Of a stretch of 33,946 bases of DNA, positions 1 through 8,073 are shown in pieces. This DNA comes from Lachnospiraceae bacterium (GTDB lineage Bacteria; Bacillota; Clostridia; Lachnospirales; Lachnospiraceae). The position numbers and the translations under genes are program-made. The notes beneath the pieces are model-generated. The model was not told where the DNA came from, did no database searches, and worked only from the letters and a program-made list of their open reading frames with translations. Location: the NCBI GenBank assembly GCA_024403335.1, contig JAKSSA010000027.1, forward strand, positions 1 to 33,946, given 5' to 3'. Numbering within the stretch: position 1 is the stretch's first letter; each line of letters begins with the position of its first letter.

Positions 1-1
1 A

Positions 2-331
2 GATGAAACAAGTGTTAAGCAACCTGTATATGTGAAAGAAAATGGAACAGTTTATCATAAAGCAAAAGCTTGCAGCTATCTTACGGTTTTGATGACAAGA
101 ATTGATTATGACACAATAAAAAGCGCAAGAAATACATCAGGCGGGAAATATAAGCCATGTAAAAGCTGTGCTGACGGAAAGAATTTCAGCGATAGTGATG
201 TTGTTTATGTGTCTAAGAGTGGAACAAGTTTTCATTCAACACCACTTTGCAAATCTTTAATAAAAACAGTAAAGACCATGGATAAAGAAGAGGCTGCTAA
301 GACCAGAAAACCCTGCTCTAAGTGTAACTAA
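2..331 (+). CDS. Cys-motif repeat protein, C-terminal part (5' end outside window)
   Basis: The frame is open from the first bases of the window, so the GTG at 32 is probably internal and the gene starts upstream. The visible part holds two tandem copies of one pattern: VYV, a Gly-Thr turn, YH or FH, one Cys, a Leu, then an Ala-containing helix ending KPCxxC (KPCKSC and KPCSKC). One His and three Cys per copy suggest a small metal-binding or disulfide module. It lies 16 bp upstream of a prepilin peptidase gene, so I infer a role with the Tad pilus locus, perhaps outside the membrane. I do not recognise a named family, and the exact function is unknown. The coding call is secure; the functional link rests on context only. 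Confidence 0.75.
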   Translation, partial: DETSVKQPVYVKENGTVYHKAKACSYLTVLMTRIDYDTIKSARNTSGGKYKPCKSCADGKNFSDSDVVYVSKSGTSFHSTPLCKSLIKTVKTMDKEEAAKTRKPCSKCN

Positions 332-347
332 AAAGGAAAAAGAAGGT

Positions 348-767
348 ATGATGATGGATTATATGAAATATGGAATATTGGCTTTTTTAGCTATTGCTTC
401 TTTTATAGACATTAAGAGAAAATCATTAAATGCAATTTTTCTTGATTTGTCAGTTTTATCTATTTTTATCCTGTCATTTTTCTTTTCAAATCAGGAACCT
501 TTGCAGGTGGTTTTAGGGCTGATTCCGGGACTTGTAATGCTTTTTGCATCATTTCTGACCAAGGGTGCAATAGGTATTGGGGATGCAATTCTTATCCTTG
601 GTCTTGGTGCTTTTTTGGTCATTTTAAGAGTGTTGGTGGTTTTAACAGTGGCTTCTTTATTGTCTTTAATAATTGCTTCAATAATATGGTTTAAAACAAA
701 AAATGGTAAAAAAGAAATTCCCTTTGTTCCGTTTCTCTTAGCCGGTTACTTAGTGGTATTTTTGTAG
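348..767 (+). CDS. A24 (CpaA/TadV-like) prepilin peptidase
   Basis: A 139-residue, very hydrophobic protein with several membrane segments. It carries the two aspartates expected of family A24 aspartic peptidases: one in FIDIKRKSLN near residue 20, and one in the GxGD motif (GIGDAILILG) near residue 79. The short length, without the N-terminal methylase domain, fits the CpaA/TadV group that processes Flp or TadE-type prepilins at the cytoplasmic face of the membrane. Three ATG codons follow one another at 348-356; the first is used here, with a purine-rich AAGGAAAAAGAAGG just upstream. Its neighbours, a TadE-like protein and a DUF6382-FHA protein, support a Tad pilus role. Confidence 0.85.
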   Translation: MMMDYMKYGILAFLAIASFIDIKRKSLNAIFLDLSVLSIFILSFFFSNQEPLQVVLGLIPGLVMLFASFLTKGAIGIGDAILILGLGAFLVILRVLVVLTVASLLSLIIASIIWFKTKNGKKEIPFVPFLLAGYLVVFL

Positions 768-861
768 GATTTGTTATTGATTTAAGGGAATGAAAGCAAA
801 AAAGCAGCGGAAATCAGAAATTAACAGATGATGGAAAATGAAAATTAATATAGGGGTTGAA

Positions 862-1176
862 ATGAAAAGAATATTGAATTTGATTAAAAACTTTATAAAG
901 GGAAAACGCTTTAAAGGGGGAATAATGGTGGAGGGCGCTTTTATAGCGCCCTTAGTTACTGTCATCTTTGTTTCATATTCGGCAATGATTTACGATATTT
1001 ATAATCAGTTTGAAGACTATTCTAAGAAAATGCTTAACAGTGAACCATTATATCAGAATGGATTTTTTACTAATTATAGTGATCCCTGGAAGGAAGGTAA
1101 AAAAATAAGCATTTTATCAGAGATAAAGCTTGAGAGCGTGGTTTTGGATTTTGCTGAAGATTATTCAGGGAAATAA
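862..1176 (+). CDS. TadE-like pseudopilin
   Basis: A short protein (104 residues from this start). A basic N-terminus is followed by GGIMVEGAFIAPLVTVIFV, which has the look of a TadE or pseudopilin processing region: Gly, a Glu about five residues into the mature part, then a single hydrophobic helix. The rest is a soluble extracytoplasmic tail. I chose the ATG at 862 because AGGGG precedes it at a good distance; an ATG at 838 in the same frame adds eight residues and is possible. As a minor pilin it would be cleaved by the peptidase encoded just upstream. It is shorter than many TadE proteins, and similarity beyond the helix is not obvious to me. Confidence 0.65.
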   Translation: MKRILNLIKNFIKGKRFKGGIMVEGAFIAPLVTVIFVSYSAMIYDIYNQFEDYSKKMLNSEPLYQNGFFTNYSDPWKEGKKISILSEIKLESVVLDFAEDYSGK

Positions 1177-1344
1177 ATTAATGTGATTTGCTTAAAAACT
1201 TAATGAAAGAGAAAATTATATAAATAAAGAAAGTTAATTAATGACTTTGATAATGCTAAGAAGCAATCTGAATTGCGCAAAGAATCGAAAGAAAATCGAA
1301 AGAAAAAAATGAAAGTTAGTGAAGGAGTGGCAGAGAATTAATAC

Positions 1345-2586
1345 ATGAATGCAGATATTGATTACTATAATACAAGTGAAACGAAAGATGAAAATCATAA
1401 ATTTGAGGTTGTAAAGGATGCTGAGAATGTATGTGTTAAAACTAAAGCAGGAAAATATGTTTTTCAGGAAAAAATGCTTGATAATAATATAATCCATGGC
1501 ATAATCGCCCCTGTTAGGACTAATGAAAATGGAATTGAATATTTCAATTATTATGTTACAGGTCTCAAAAGTGTTACATCGGCGATGGGTAAAAATGCAT
1601 ATAATTATCTGACAATTTCTAAGCTGATTAAAGATTTGGTTAGAATTTTACTGTGCGCAGGAGAATATTTGCTTGAAGAGGATGATTTTGTAATTGATCT
1701 TGACAGGATGTTTTTATCCTTGCCTGATTATGGGTTAAAGCTTTTGTATTTGCCTGGGTTTGGTAAGAATATGATGGGACAATTATCTCTTTTGTTTGAA
1801 AATATGATGAACAGACTTGACTATGGCGAGGAGAGGGCAGTTGATTTTGTATATAAGCTCTATGGTAAATTAAGAGAAGATGTATCTTTGAGCAGCCTTA
1901 CAAAAGAGATTGATGAAATGATTAGCATTTACGACAATGCTTTGGTAGAAAGGCAACTTAAGGCAGAAGAAGGGCCAATTGAAGAACTGCCTTTATCACC
2001 CAATGCGATATTGTCAAAAGGTAAAACACCATTAATTGATGAAGAATCGTTAACAGATGAAAAATCATCAGAAGACGAGGAAGAAGAACAATCTTATTTT
2101 TCCTGGCTTAAAAAGAAACTTGCCTTAGCACAACATGATAGTGAGAACAGTAAAAAGGTTGGAATTAAAGAAAATAAGAACAAGGAAAAGGAAAAAGAAA
2201 AAGAAAAGGATGACAAGGTTGTTGAGATGGTTGTAAATCCCAAAGCGGAAGCAACAGCAGAGCGTACAATAGTTGTACATACCAGAAGGAAAGAAATGCT
2301 TAAGTTAGTGTCTTTACAGGGAAAAGATGATATTTTGGTTGAAAACTATCCGTTTTATATAGGATCAGTTCAAAAGTATGCAAATGGGGTTATTAAAGGT
2401 GGAAATGTAAGCAGAATACATGCGAAATTCGATAAGAAAAAAGGAATTATTTATCTGACGGATTTGAATTCTACAAACGGCACTTTTGTGAATGGACAGG
2501 AGCTTGTGCCTGACAATGAGGTGGCTTTATGTGTAGGAGATGTGATAGCTTTTGCAGATACAGAATATGAAGCTTTAGTACAGTAA
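1345..2586 (+). CDS. DUF6382-FHA domain protein of a Tad locus
   Basis: 413 residues. Residues 1 to about 190 resemble the DUF6382 region found in front of FHA domains in Tad loci of Clostridia. Then come an acidic stretch (about 225-245), a Lys/Glu-rich low-complexity linker (about 265-285) and a C-terminal FHA domain (about 325-413). The FHA core is clear: VSRIHAKF, then LNSTNGTFVNG. The first FHA arginine, usually in a GR motif, is replaced by Ser in FYIGS, so phosphopeptide binding may be altered. No signal peptide is seen; the protein should be cytosolic. FHA domains read phospho-threonine, which suggests kinase control of pilus assembly (inference). An in-frame stop at 1339 fixes 1345 as the earliest ATG; the GGAG upstream lies unusually far away, about 17 bp. 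Confidence 0.85.
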   Translation: MNADIDYYNTSETKDENHKFEVVKDAENVCVKTKAGKYVFQEKMLDNNIIHGIIAPVRTNENGIEYFNYYVTGLKSVTSAMGKNAYNYLTISKLIKDLVRILLCAGEYLLEEDDFVIDLDRMFLSLPDYGLKLLYLPGFGKNMMGQLSLLFENMMNRLDYGEERAVDFVYKLYGKLREDVSLSSLTKEIDEMISIYDNALVERQLKAEEGPIEELPLSPNAILSKGKTPLIDEESLTDEKSSEDEEEEQSYFSWLKKKLALAQHDSENSKKVGIKENKNKEKEKEKEKDDKVVEMVVNPKAEATAERTIVVHTRRKEMLKLVSLQGKDDILVENYPFYIGSVQKYANGVIKGGNVSRIHAKFDKKKGIIYLTDLNSTNGTFVNGQELVPDNEVALCVGDVIAFADTEYEALVQ

Positions 2587-2609
2587 GTTTAGTATATTAA
2601 ACTAAACTT
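2585..2609 (+). other. AT-rich hairpin at the end of the FHA gene
   Basis: A perfect 9-bp inverted repeat (2585-2593 with 2601-2609, 7-nt loop) begins inside the stop codon. No T-tract follows, so it is not a standard intrinsic terminator; it may stabilise the mRNA 3' end. Confidence 0.35.
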
Positions 2610-2682
2610 GCTCAAGAAATAAGTGGCAAAATATACATTCTATATGTGAATTAAGCATTCGGAGAAATTTCAATATAGGTAT

Positions 2683-2710
2683 TTTACTAAGTGAAATAAA
2701 ATGATATAAT
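2683..2710 (+). promoter_or_regulatory. Candidate sigma-A promoter for luxS-mtnN
   Basis: TTTACT at 2683-2688, a 16-bp spacer, and a perfect TATAAT at 2705-2710. Transcription would start near 2717, giving a leader of about 90 nt before luxS. The -10 region and its downstream flank closely match the promoter in front of the Rpn-like gene at 11342-11369. Confidence 0.65.
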
Positions 2711-2733
2711 GAAAGGAAAGATTGTAACATTTC

Positions 2734-2780
2734 CGGCCCCGCACTGTTATGCTTTTATAATGGAACACAAGAACGGGCTG
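2734..2780 (+). promoter_or_regulatory. Structured leader upstream of luxS
   Basis: A 6-bp stem (CGGCCC at 2734-2739 with GGGCTG at 2775-2780, one G-U pair) encloses a 5-bp hairpin (2746-2750 with 2757-2761). I do not recognise a known riboswitch class in it. A regulatory role is inference from its position between promoter and ribosome binding site. Confidence 0.3.
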
Positions 2781-2806
2781 AAAAACAGGCAATTTTGGAG
2801 GGAAAA

Positions 2807-3256
2807 ATGGAAAGAATAGCAAGCTTTACCGTAGATCATAATAAACTTGAACCCGGAATTTATGTTTCGAGAATTGATGGTGATATTACAACTTATGATT
2901 TGAGACTTAAAAAGCCTAATAATGGTGATTATCTTACAGGTTTTGAAATGCATACTTTTGAGCATATGTTTGCTACTTTTGTCCGTAATTCAGAAATTAA
3001 AGATTCTGTTATTTATTTTGGACCGATGGGCTGTTTGACAGGTTTTTACCTTTTGATTAGAAATGCTGATAATGAAGTTGTATTAAAGGAAACTTTGAAA
3101 ATTTTAGACGAAATAATTGCATATGAGGGACCTGTATTCGGAGCAAGCCCTGTTGAATGTGGCAATTATAAGATGCTCGAGCTTGAAAGCTCAAAAATCG
3201 TGGCAAGAGAATATAAGAAAATTCTTACAGGAAAGCCCCAGACATTTAAATATTAA
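2807..3256 (+). CDS. luxS: S-ribosylhomocysteine lyase LuxS
   Basis: 149 residues from the ATG at 2807, which follows GGAGGG; an upstream in-frame TTG at 2795 overlaps that binding site and is less likely. LuxS converts S-ribosylhomocysteine to homocysteine and the AI-2 precursor DPD in the cytosol. The metal site is present: HTFEH with His49 and His53 (Glu52 is the general base), and Cys118 in VECGNY. The redox-active Cys76 sits in PMGCLTGFY. The length is typical. It is followed 84 bp later by mtnN, which makes its substrate, so the pair forms a complete S-adenosylhomocysteine recycling unit probably read from the promoter at 2683-2710. Confidence 0.96.
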   Translation: MERIASFTVDHNKLEPGIYVSRIDGDITTYDLRLKKPNNGDYLTGFEMHTFEHMFATFVRNSEIKDSVIYFGPMGCLTGFYLLIRNADNEVVLKETLKILDEIIAYEGPVFGASPVECGNYKMLELESSKIVAREYKKILTGKPQTFKY

Positions 3257-3340
3257 ATCACGTGAATGATTATTTTCACAAAGGTGTTTTATATAAAAGA
3301 AAAAGAGAAAATTATAAAAACAAAGACGGGAAGAGATAAG

Positions 3341-4027
3341 ATGATAGGTATTATTTGTGCGATGAGCATTGAAGCAGAGAAGCTTATTGAGAAAATTGAA
3401 AATGTTAAAAGTACTGAGCAGATTGCAAACATGAAGTATGTTGCAGGCACATATGCCGGAAAAGAGGTAGTTGTTGGTATCTCCGGTATCGGAAAGGTTT
3501 CAGCGGCATTGGGTGCACAGCACATGATAATGAAATATCATCCCGATTTTATCATAAACACAGGTGTTGCCGGCAGCTTGTCGGAAAACCTGGCAATATG
3601 CGAAGTTTGTATTTCAACAGATGTTGTTCAGCATGATATGGACACAACACCTATAGGCGATCCTAAGGGCTTGATTTCGGGACTTAATGTTATTGAAATC
3701 AATGCAGATGCAAATATAGCGAAGAAACTCGGGGAATGCTGTGACAAGCTTGGCATTAAGTACACCTTCGGAAGAGTAGCATCGGGGGATCAGTTTATCG
3801 CTGACAGGAAAAGAAAACTTGAAATTATCGAGGATTTTAAAGCTACCTGCTGCGAGATGGAAGGCGCCGCAATCGGACAGGCGTGCTTCCTGAATAATGT
3901 GCCTTTTGTTGTACTGCGCTCTATTTCTGATTCTTTTAATGACAGTGAGGGAATGGAATATGCGCAGTTTAGCAAAATTGCAGCAGATAATTCGGCAAAA
4001 ATTATAGATACATTTTTAAGGGCATAA
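3341..4027 (+). CDS. mtnN: 5'-methylthioadenosine/S-adenosylhomocysteine nucleosidase
   Basis: 228 residues from the ATG at 3341, behind GGGAAGAG; the frame extends upstream to 3266 but that part is unlike the family. The enzyme cleaves adenine from S-adenosylhomocysteine and methylthioadenosine. Family marks are IGIICAMSIEAE at the N-terminus, NTGVAGSL, GDQFIADR, the CEMEGAAIGQ motif with the nucleoside-binding Met-Glu, and the catalytic Asp in LRSISDSFND. The product S-ribosylhomocysteine is the substrate of LuxS encoded just upstream. The next gene starts 1 bp after its stop, so the three probably share a transcript. Confidence 0.96.
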   Translation: MIGIICAMSIEAEKLIEKIENVKSTEQIANMKYVAGTYAGKEVVVGISGIGKVSAALGAQHMIMKYHPDFIINTGVAGSLSENLAICEVCISTDVVQHDMDTTPIGDPKGLISGLNVIEINADANIAKKLGECCDKLGIKYTFGRVASGDQFIADRKRKLEIIEDFKATCCEMEGAAIGQACFLNNVPFVVLRSISDSFNDSEGMEYAQFSKIAADNSAKIIDTFLRA

Positions 4028-4028
4028 T

Positions 4029-4295
4029 ATGTTTCGTTTATGGGCTAAAATTTTTAACGATAATCATCTTGTAAAGGACATGGTTGTTGAAAATATCGAG
4101 GATGTAAATCGTACAAAAAAAGTATATGATAGCATAGACAAGGTTTGTGAGGCATTTGATTTACCTCATCCTATCTGGCTTGAAAAGTCAATAAAGGAAT
4201 TTATCAGATATAGCAAGGTTAAATTCAGACAGGATAATTTTCCGGAGCAAATAGATTTTGATTATCTGGAAATCCATGTTATTGAAGAAGATTAG
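4029..4295 (+). CDS. Small conserved protein downstream of mtnN, function unknown
   Basis: 88 residues, rich in charged and aromatic residues, with no signal peptide or membrane segment. It starts one base after the mtnN stop, inside a tight operon, which supports real translation. The pattern MFRLWAKIF ... DLPHPIWLEKSIKEF ... SKVKFRQDNF ... DFDYLEIHVIEED resembles a small family I have seen in Clostridia without assigned function; this is recollection, not a search. The operon position suggests a link to methyl-cycle metabolism, but co-location is the only evidence. Confidence 0.8.
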   Translation: MFRLWAKIFNDNHLVKDMVVENIEDVNRTKKVYDSIDKVCEAFDLPHPIWLEKSIKEFIRYSKVKFRQDNFPEQIDFDYLEIHVIEED

Positions 4296-4341
4296 AAGCT
4301 TAAAGTGTGATTTGGGGAAATTATTGTTTTAGGGGAGTTTT

Positions 4342-5841
4342 ATGGAGAAGAAGTTAATAATGGCATTAGATCAGGGTACAACAAGTTCACGTTGTATCTT
4401 ATTTAAAAAGAATGGGGAAATAGCAAGTATTGCACAAAGAGAGTTTACTCAGATATATCCGAAACCGGGTTATGTTGAACATGATCCTTTGGAAATCTGG
4501 TCCTCACAGCTGTCAGTTGCTACAGAAGCAATGGCAAAGATAAATGCAAAGGCTGAAGATATTGTTTCAATAGGTATTACAAATCAGAGAGAGACAACAA
4601 TTGTTTGGGATAAAGAGACCGGTGAACCCATTTATAATGCGATTGTCTGGCAGTGTCACAGAACCGCTGACATGATAGAAAAAATGGTAGAAGATGGTCT
4701 TGGAGAGTATGTAAGAAACACAACAGGATTGATACCTGATGCATATTTTTCTGCTTCAAAGCTTGCTTGGATTTTAAATCATATTAAGGGAGCAAGAGAA
4801 AAAGCAAAGGAAGGAAAGCTTATCTTTGGAACGGTGGATACCTGGCTTATCTGGAAGCTGACCAAGGGCAGAATTCATACGACAGATTACACAAATGCAT
4901 CCCGTACGATGCTTTTTGATATAAAAAATCTTGACTGGGATCAGAAAATTTTGGATTATTTTGATATTCCACGCTGCATGTTACCAGAGGTTCATCCCTC
5001 AAGTTATAAATTCGGGGAAACTGATTCACAGTTCTTTGGTGGCCCTGTTATAATTGGTGGAGTTGCAGGCGACCAGCAGGCATCTTTGTTTGGGCAGTGC
5101 TGTTTTAATGAAGGCGATGTTAAGAATACCTATGGTACAGGTTGTTTCCTGCTTATGAATACAGGAAAGAATATATTACAGTCAAAAAAAGGCCTGCTTA
5201 CTACTATTGCAGCCGGTGATTCTGATGATGTTGATTATGCTTTAGAGGGTAGCGTTTTCGTTGGTGGTGCAGCAATTCAGTGGCTTCGTGACGGAATGCG
5301 AATGATTAAGAATGCTGCGCAGTCTGAGGAATATGCATGTGCAGTTTCTTCAAGTGAAGGAGTTTATGTAGTTCCTTCGTTTACCGGTATGGGCGCACCT
5401 TATTGGAATCAGCATGCAAAGGGCATTGTTGTAGGCTTGACAAGAGGATGCTCTAAGGAACATTTTATAAGAGCTACATTGGAATCGGTTGCATATCAAA
5501 GCTATGATGTTTTAAATGCAATGGAGCTTGACTTGGGAAAAGATATAACTTCTCTTAAGGTTGATGGCGGTGCAAGCAATAATGATTTTCTTATGCAGTT
5601 TCAGTCAGATGTAATGGATGCTGATGTAATCAGGTCAAAATGCTCAGAGACAACTGCGCTTGGGGCGGCATATCTTGCAGGTCTCGCAGCAGGTTTCTAT
5701 GAATCTAAGGAAGAATTGATAAGTAATTGGGAACTGTCAAACAGATTTCAGCCAAGTGTTAAAAAAGAAGTCAGGGAAAAGCTGATAAAGGGCTGGAAGA
5801 AGGCAGTAAAAACAGCCTTGGTTTGGGCTGAGGAGGAATAA
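4342..5841 (+). CDS. glpK: Glycerol kinase
   Basis: 499 residues, the normal length, with AGGGGAG ahead of the start. It phosphorylates glycerol with ATP to glycerol-3-phosphate in the cytosol. FGGY-family features are clear: [14 protein letters not shown] at the N-terminal phosphate loop, [41 protein letters not shown], and [12 protein letters not shown]. The loop that carries the HPr-phosphorylated His in enterococcal-type enzymes (HFYG) reads SQFFGG here, without His, so control by PTS phosphorylation through that residue is unlikely. No glycerol facilitator or G3P dehydrogenase lies in the window. The stop shares its last base with the start of the rhomboid gene, indicating translational coupling. 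Confidence 0.97.
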   Translation: MEKKLIMALDQGTTSSRCILFKKNGEIASIAQREFTQIYPKPGYVEHDPLEIWSSQLSVATEAMAKINAKAEDIVSIGITNQRETTIVWDKETGEPIYNAIVWQCHRTADMIEKMVEDGLGEYVRNTTGLIPDAYFSASKLAWILNHIKGAREKAKEGKLIFGTVDTWLIWKLTKGRIHTTDYTNASRTMLFDIKNLDWDQKILDYFDIPRCMLPEVHPSSYKFGETDSQFFGGPVIIGGVAGDQQASLFGQCCFNEGDVKNTYGTGCFLLMNTGKNILQSKKGLLTTIAAGDSDDVDYALEGSVFVGGAAIQWLRDGMRMIKNAAQSEEYACAVSSSEGVYVVPSFTGMGAPYWNQHAKGIVVGLTRGCSKEHFIRATLESVAYQSYDVLNAMELDLGKDITSLKVDGGASNNDFLMQFQSDVMDADVIRSKCSETTALGAAYLAGLAAGFYESKEELISNWELSNRFQPSVKKEVREKLIKGWKKAVKTALVWAEEE

Positions 5842-6533
5842 TGGACGGTGTCGAAGAGGGCTTATGGAAACCGGTTAGTGGTTTTTCAGTAACAGTCTGT
5901 CTGATAATTCTTACATGTATCGCATATTTAATGCAATATATTGTTGGAACGGAAGCCTTTTTTGGAAAATTTGCGCTGCAGGGAAGCTATGTTTTTGGCA
6001 ACGAAGAATATTACCGTTTAATAACTTATATGTTTGCGCATGGCGGGATAGCACATCTTTTCTTTAACATGCTTAATCTTTACTTTTTTGGAAATGCAGT
6101 TGAACATTTCTTTGGAGGAGTAAAATTGGCAGTTTTGTACTTTTTGTCGGGAATTGTTGGAGGAATAGGTTCTATAATTTATTCCTTTATGGAAATGATG
6201 TCTTTTTTTACTGCTAATGGGATTAATGTTGAATTTAGTACTGCTATAAAATATTCTGAACTATGGAATTATTCTGTTGGGGCATCAGGTGCAATACTTG
6301 GAGTAAGTGGCGCATTTGTTATTATTGCAGTGTGCTCAAGAAATAGCAGAATGAATATAAGCCCTGCCAGACTTGTTATTTTTATTTTACTTAGTTTATT
6401 TGGCGGCGCAAGTGATAGCGGAATTGACCATGGAGCTCATATTTTCGGCTTTATTGCGGGCTCAATAATCAGTTTTATATACATAGTTATTATTAGAAGA
6501 AAACTTGATTCGGAGGACGATTATGCAGATTAA
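5841..6533 (+). CDS. Rhomboid-family intramembrane serine protease
   Basis: 230 residues with about six membrane segments. The catalytic Ser149 lies in GASGAILG and the catalytic His200 in DHGAHIFGFIAG; the first-loop motif HGGIAHLFFNMLNLYFFG is also present. Rhomboids cleave membrane proteins inside the bilayer; the substrate is unknown. The start overlaps the glpK stop by one base (TAATG) behind GAGGAGG, and the 3' end overlaps the next gene by 11 bases, so the three genes are likely translated in series. The loop between segments two and three is rather long, about 45 residues with a Met/Phe-rich stretch. Confidence 0.93.
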   Translation: MDGVEEGLWKPVSGFSVTVCLIILTCIAYLMQYIVGTEAFFGKFALQGSYVFGNEEYYRLITYMFAHGGIAHLFFNMLNLYFFGNAVEHFFGGVKLAVLYFLSGIVGGIGSIIYSFMEMMSFFTANGINVEFSTAIKYSELWNYSVGASGAILGVSGAFVIIAVCSRNSRMNISPARLVIFILLSLFGGASDSGIDHGAHIFGFIAGSIISFIYIVIIRRKLDSEDDYAD

Positions 6534-7527
6534 TGTTTATTATGGCGGAAGAGGCTTGATAGAGGATTCTACTCTTTTTGTCATTTCAAAATTGACTGAA
6601 GTATTTGAAGAACTTCGTATCAATGTTGTATGCTACAAGTTGTATGAAAATAAAAATGAAATAACAGCATTGGCATCATCTTTAAAAAATGCGGATGGCG
6701 TTATTTTGGCTGCAAATATTGAATGGTTTGGCATAGGCGGTTTACTTCATGAATTACTTGATTCTTTCTGGATATATGGGGACAAGGCAAAAATTGCAAA
6801 AACTGTTATGATGCCTGTCGTTATTGCACATGCGCAAGGAGAAAAAGAAGGCGAGTTAGAGCTGATAAAAGCATGGGAATTGCTTGGCGGCAAAGCTATT
6901 AACGGAATCAGTGCTTATGTTACTGACCAGACAGCTTTTGAAACCAATATTAATTATGTAAAAATAATTGAAGGAAAAGCAGAAGAGATGTATCGTGCTG
7001 TTAATCAGAGATTAACAACATTCCCGACAAGCAACCATTTACTTTTGCAGGGGCAGAAGGTTCCGGGTAACATTGATCTGACTCCTGAGGAAAGTGACCA
7101 GCTTTCAAAGTATGTTTCAGATGATACATATGTAAAGAATCAGCGTCAGGATATAGCAGAATTGTCAGAAATTTTTAAGGGAATGATGGAAAATAATGAC
7201 AAAAATGATGCAGAGCCTGAGTTTGTCAGAAACTTCAGAATGAATTTCAAGCCCTTTGATTCTGAATTTGCTGCGATTTATGCATTTAAGTTCAGCGATA
7301 CCGGAAAGACCTTGCTTGCTGATATTTCCTTTAATCATTTGAAGCTTTCTTATGGAGAGACAGATAAGCCTTGTGTACAGGTAACTTTAACAAGAGGAGT
7401 TATGAACAAAATCGTTACAGGGCGACAAACTTTCCAGGGTGCTTTTATGACAGGGGATGTTGTGACAAAGGATTTTAAGAACTATCGTGTACTTGATCAG
7501 CTTTTCCAGTTTGAACAGGGAATATGA
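6523..7527 (+). CDS. Flavodoxin-like / SCP2-like two-domain protein
   Basis: 334 residues from the ATG at 6523, set by CGGAGG at 6511-6516 inside the rhomboid gene; an in-frame TTG at 6505 is unlikely. Residues 1 to about 165 look like a flavodoxin or NADPH-dependent FMN reductase fold (NVYYGGRG at the start, then GVILAANIEWFGIGGLLHE, which resembles a flavin-loop region). Residues about 235-334 resemble an SCP2 (sterol carrier) domain: ADISFNHLKLSYGE, VQVTLTRGVMNKIVTGR, AFMTGDVVTKDFKNYRVLDQLF. SCP2 folds bind hydrophobic ligands, so a redox enzyme with a lipid-like substrate pocket is possible (inference). No signal peptide. The linker between domains is Asp/Asn-rich. Confidence 0.78.
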   Translation: MQINVYYGGRGLIEDSTLFVISKLTEVFEELRINVVCYKLYENKNEITALASSLKNADGVILAANIEWFGIGGLLHELLDSFWIYGDKAKIAKTVMMPVVIAHAQGEKEGELELIKAWELLGGKAINGISAYVTDQTAFETNINYVKIIEGKAEEMYRAVNQRLTTFPTSNHLLLQGQKVPGNIDLTPEESDQLSKYVSDDTYVKNQRQDIAELSEIFKGMMENNDKNDAEPEFVRNFRMNFKPFDSEFAAIYAFKFSDTGKTLLADISFNHLKLSYGETDKPCVQVTLTRGVMNKIVTGRQTFQGAFMTGDVVTKDFKNYRVLDQLFQFEQGI

Positions 7528-7594
7528 TTTTAAAATTTAAGAAAGGATAAGTAATTCAGTTGACTAAATGGTAATTGGATTATGAGGATTGAAA

Positions 7595-8005
7595 ATGGAT
7601 AATTGTATTTTTTGTAAGATTTTAAGAGGCGAGATTCCTTCTACAAAGCTTTATGAAGATGAGAATTCAATGGTAATTCTTGATATCTCTCCTGCAAAAA
7701 AGGGACATGCTATATTACTTGCCAAGGAGCATGCGGCTAATTTGTTTGAACTTAGTGACAAAAGTGCAGAGAAAATACTTCCTGTTGTTAAAAAAGTTGG
7801 ACAGGGTATTGTTAAAACCTTAGGCTGTGATGGCTTGAATGTTTTGCAGAATAATGGCGAAGCATCAGGACAGACAGTATTTCATCTTCATGTTCACATG
7901 ATTCCAAGATATAAAGGTGATGATGTTTCAATTGGTTGGAAGCCTTTATCCTATGAAGAAGGCGAAATGGCTTTGATGGCAGAAAACATTAAGAAGAATT
8001 TGTAA
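7595..8005 (+). CDS. HIT-family nucleotide-binding hydrolase (HINT-like)
   Basis: 136 residues from the ATG at 7595, preceded by GAGG; an in-frame TTG at 7589 is less likely. It has CIFCKILRGEIPS near the start and the histidine triad HLHVHMIPR, with His97, His99 and His101. The middle His is the expected nucleophile for purine nucleoside phosphoramidase or hydrolase activity. The CxxC near the N-terminus is common in HINT proteins of Firmicutes. It is cytosolic and probably a housekeeping enzyme. A strong hairpin terminator follows 8 bp after the stop. Confidence 0.95.
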   Translation: MDNCIFCKILRGEIPSTKLYEDENSMVILDISPAKKGHAILLAKEHAANLFELSDKSAEKILPVVKKVGQGIVKTLGCDGLNVLQNNGEASGQTVFHLHVHMIPRYKGDDVSIGWKPLSYEEGEMALMAENIKKNL

Positions 8006-8012
8006 AAAAACA

Positions 8013-8050
8013 GACGATTCTAACCATTATATTTAGAATCGTCAATTTTT
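8013..8050. terminator. Bidirectional intrinsic terminator
   Basis: A perfect 11-bp stem (8013-8023 with 8033-8043, 9-nt loop) is followed by a T-run on the + strand and preceded by an A-run (8004-8010) that acts as a T-run on the - strand. It separates the convergent HIT and DUF1934 genes. Confidence 0.92.
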
Positions 8051-8073
8051 TAATTGTTAAGAAAAATATTAAC

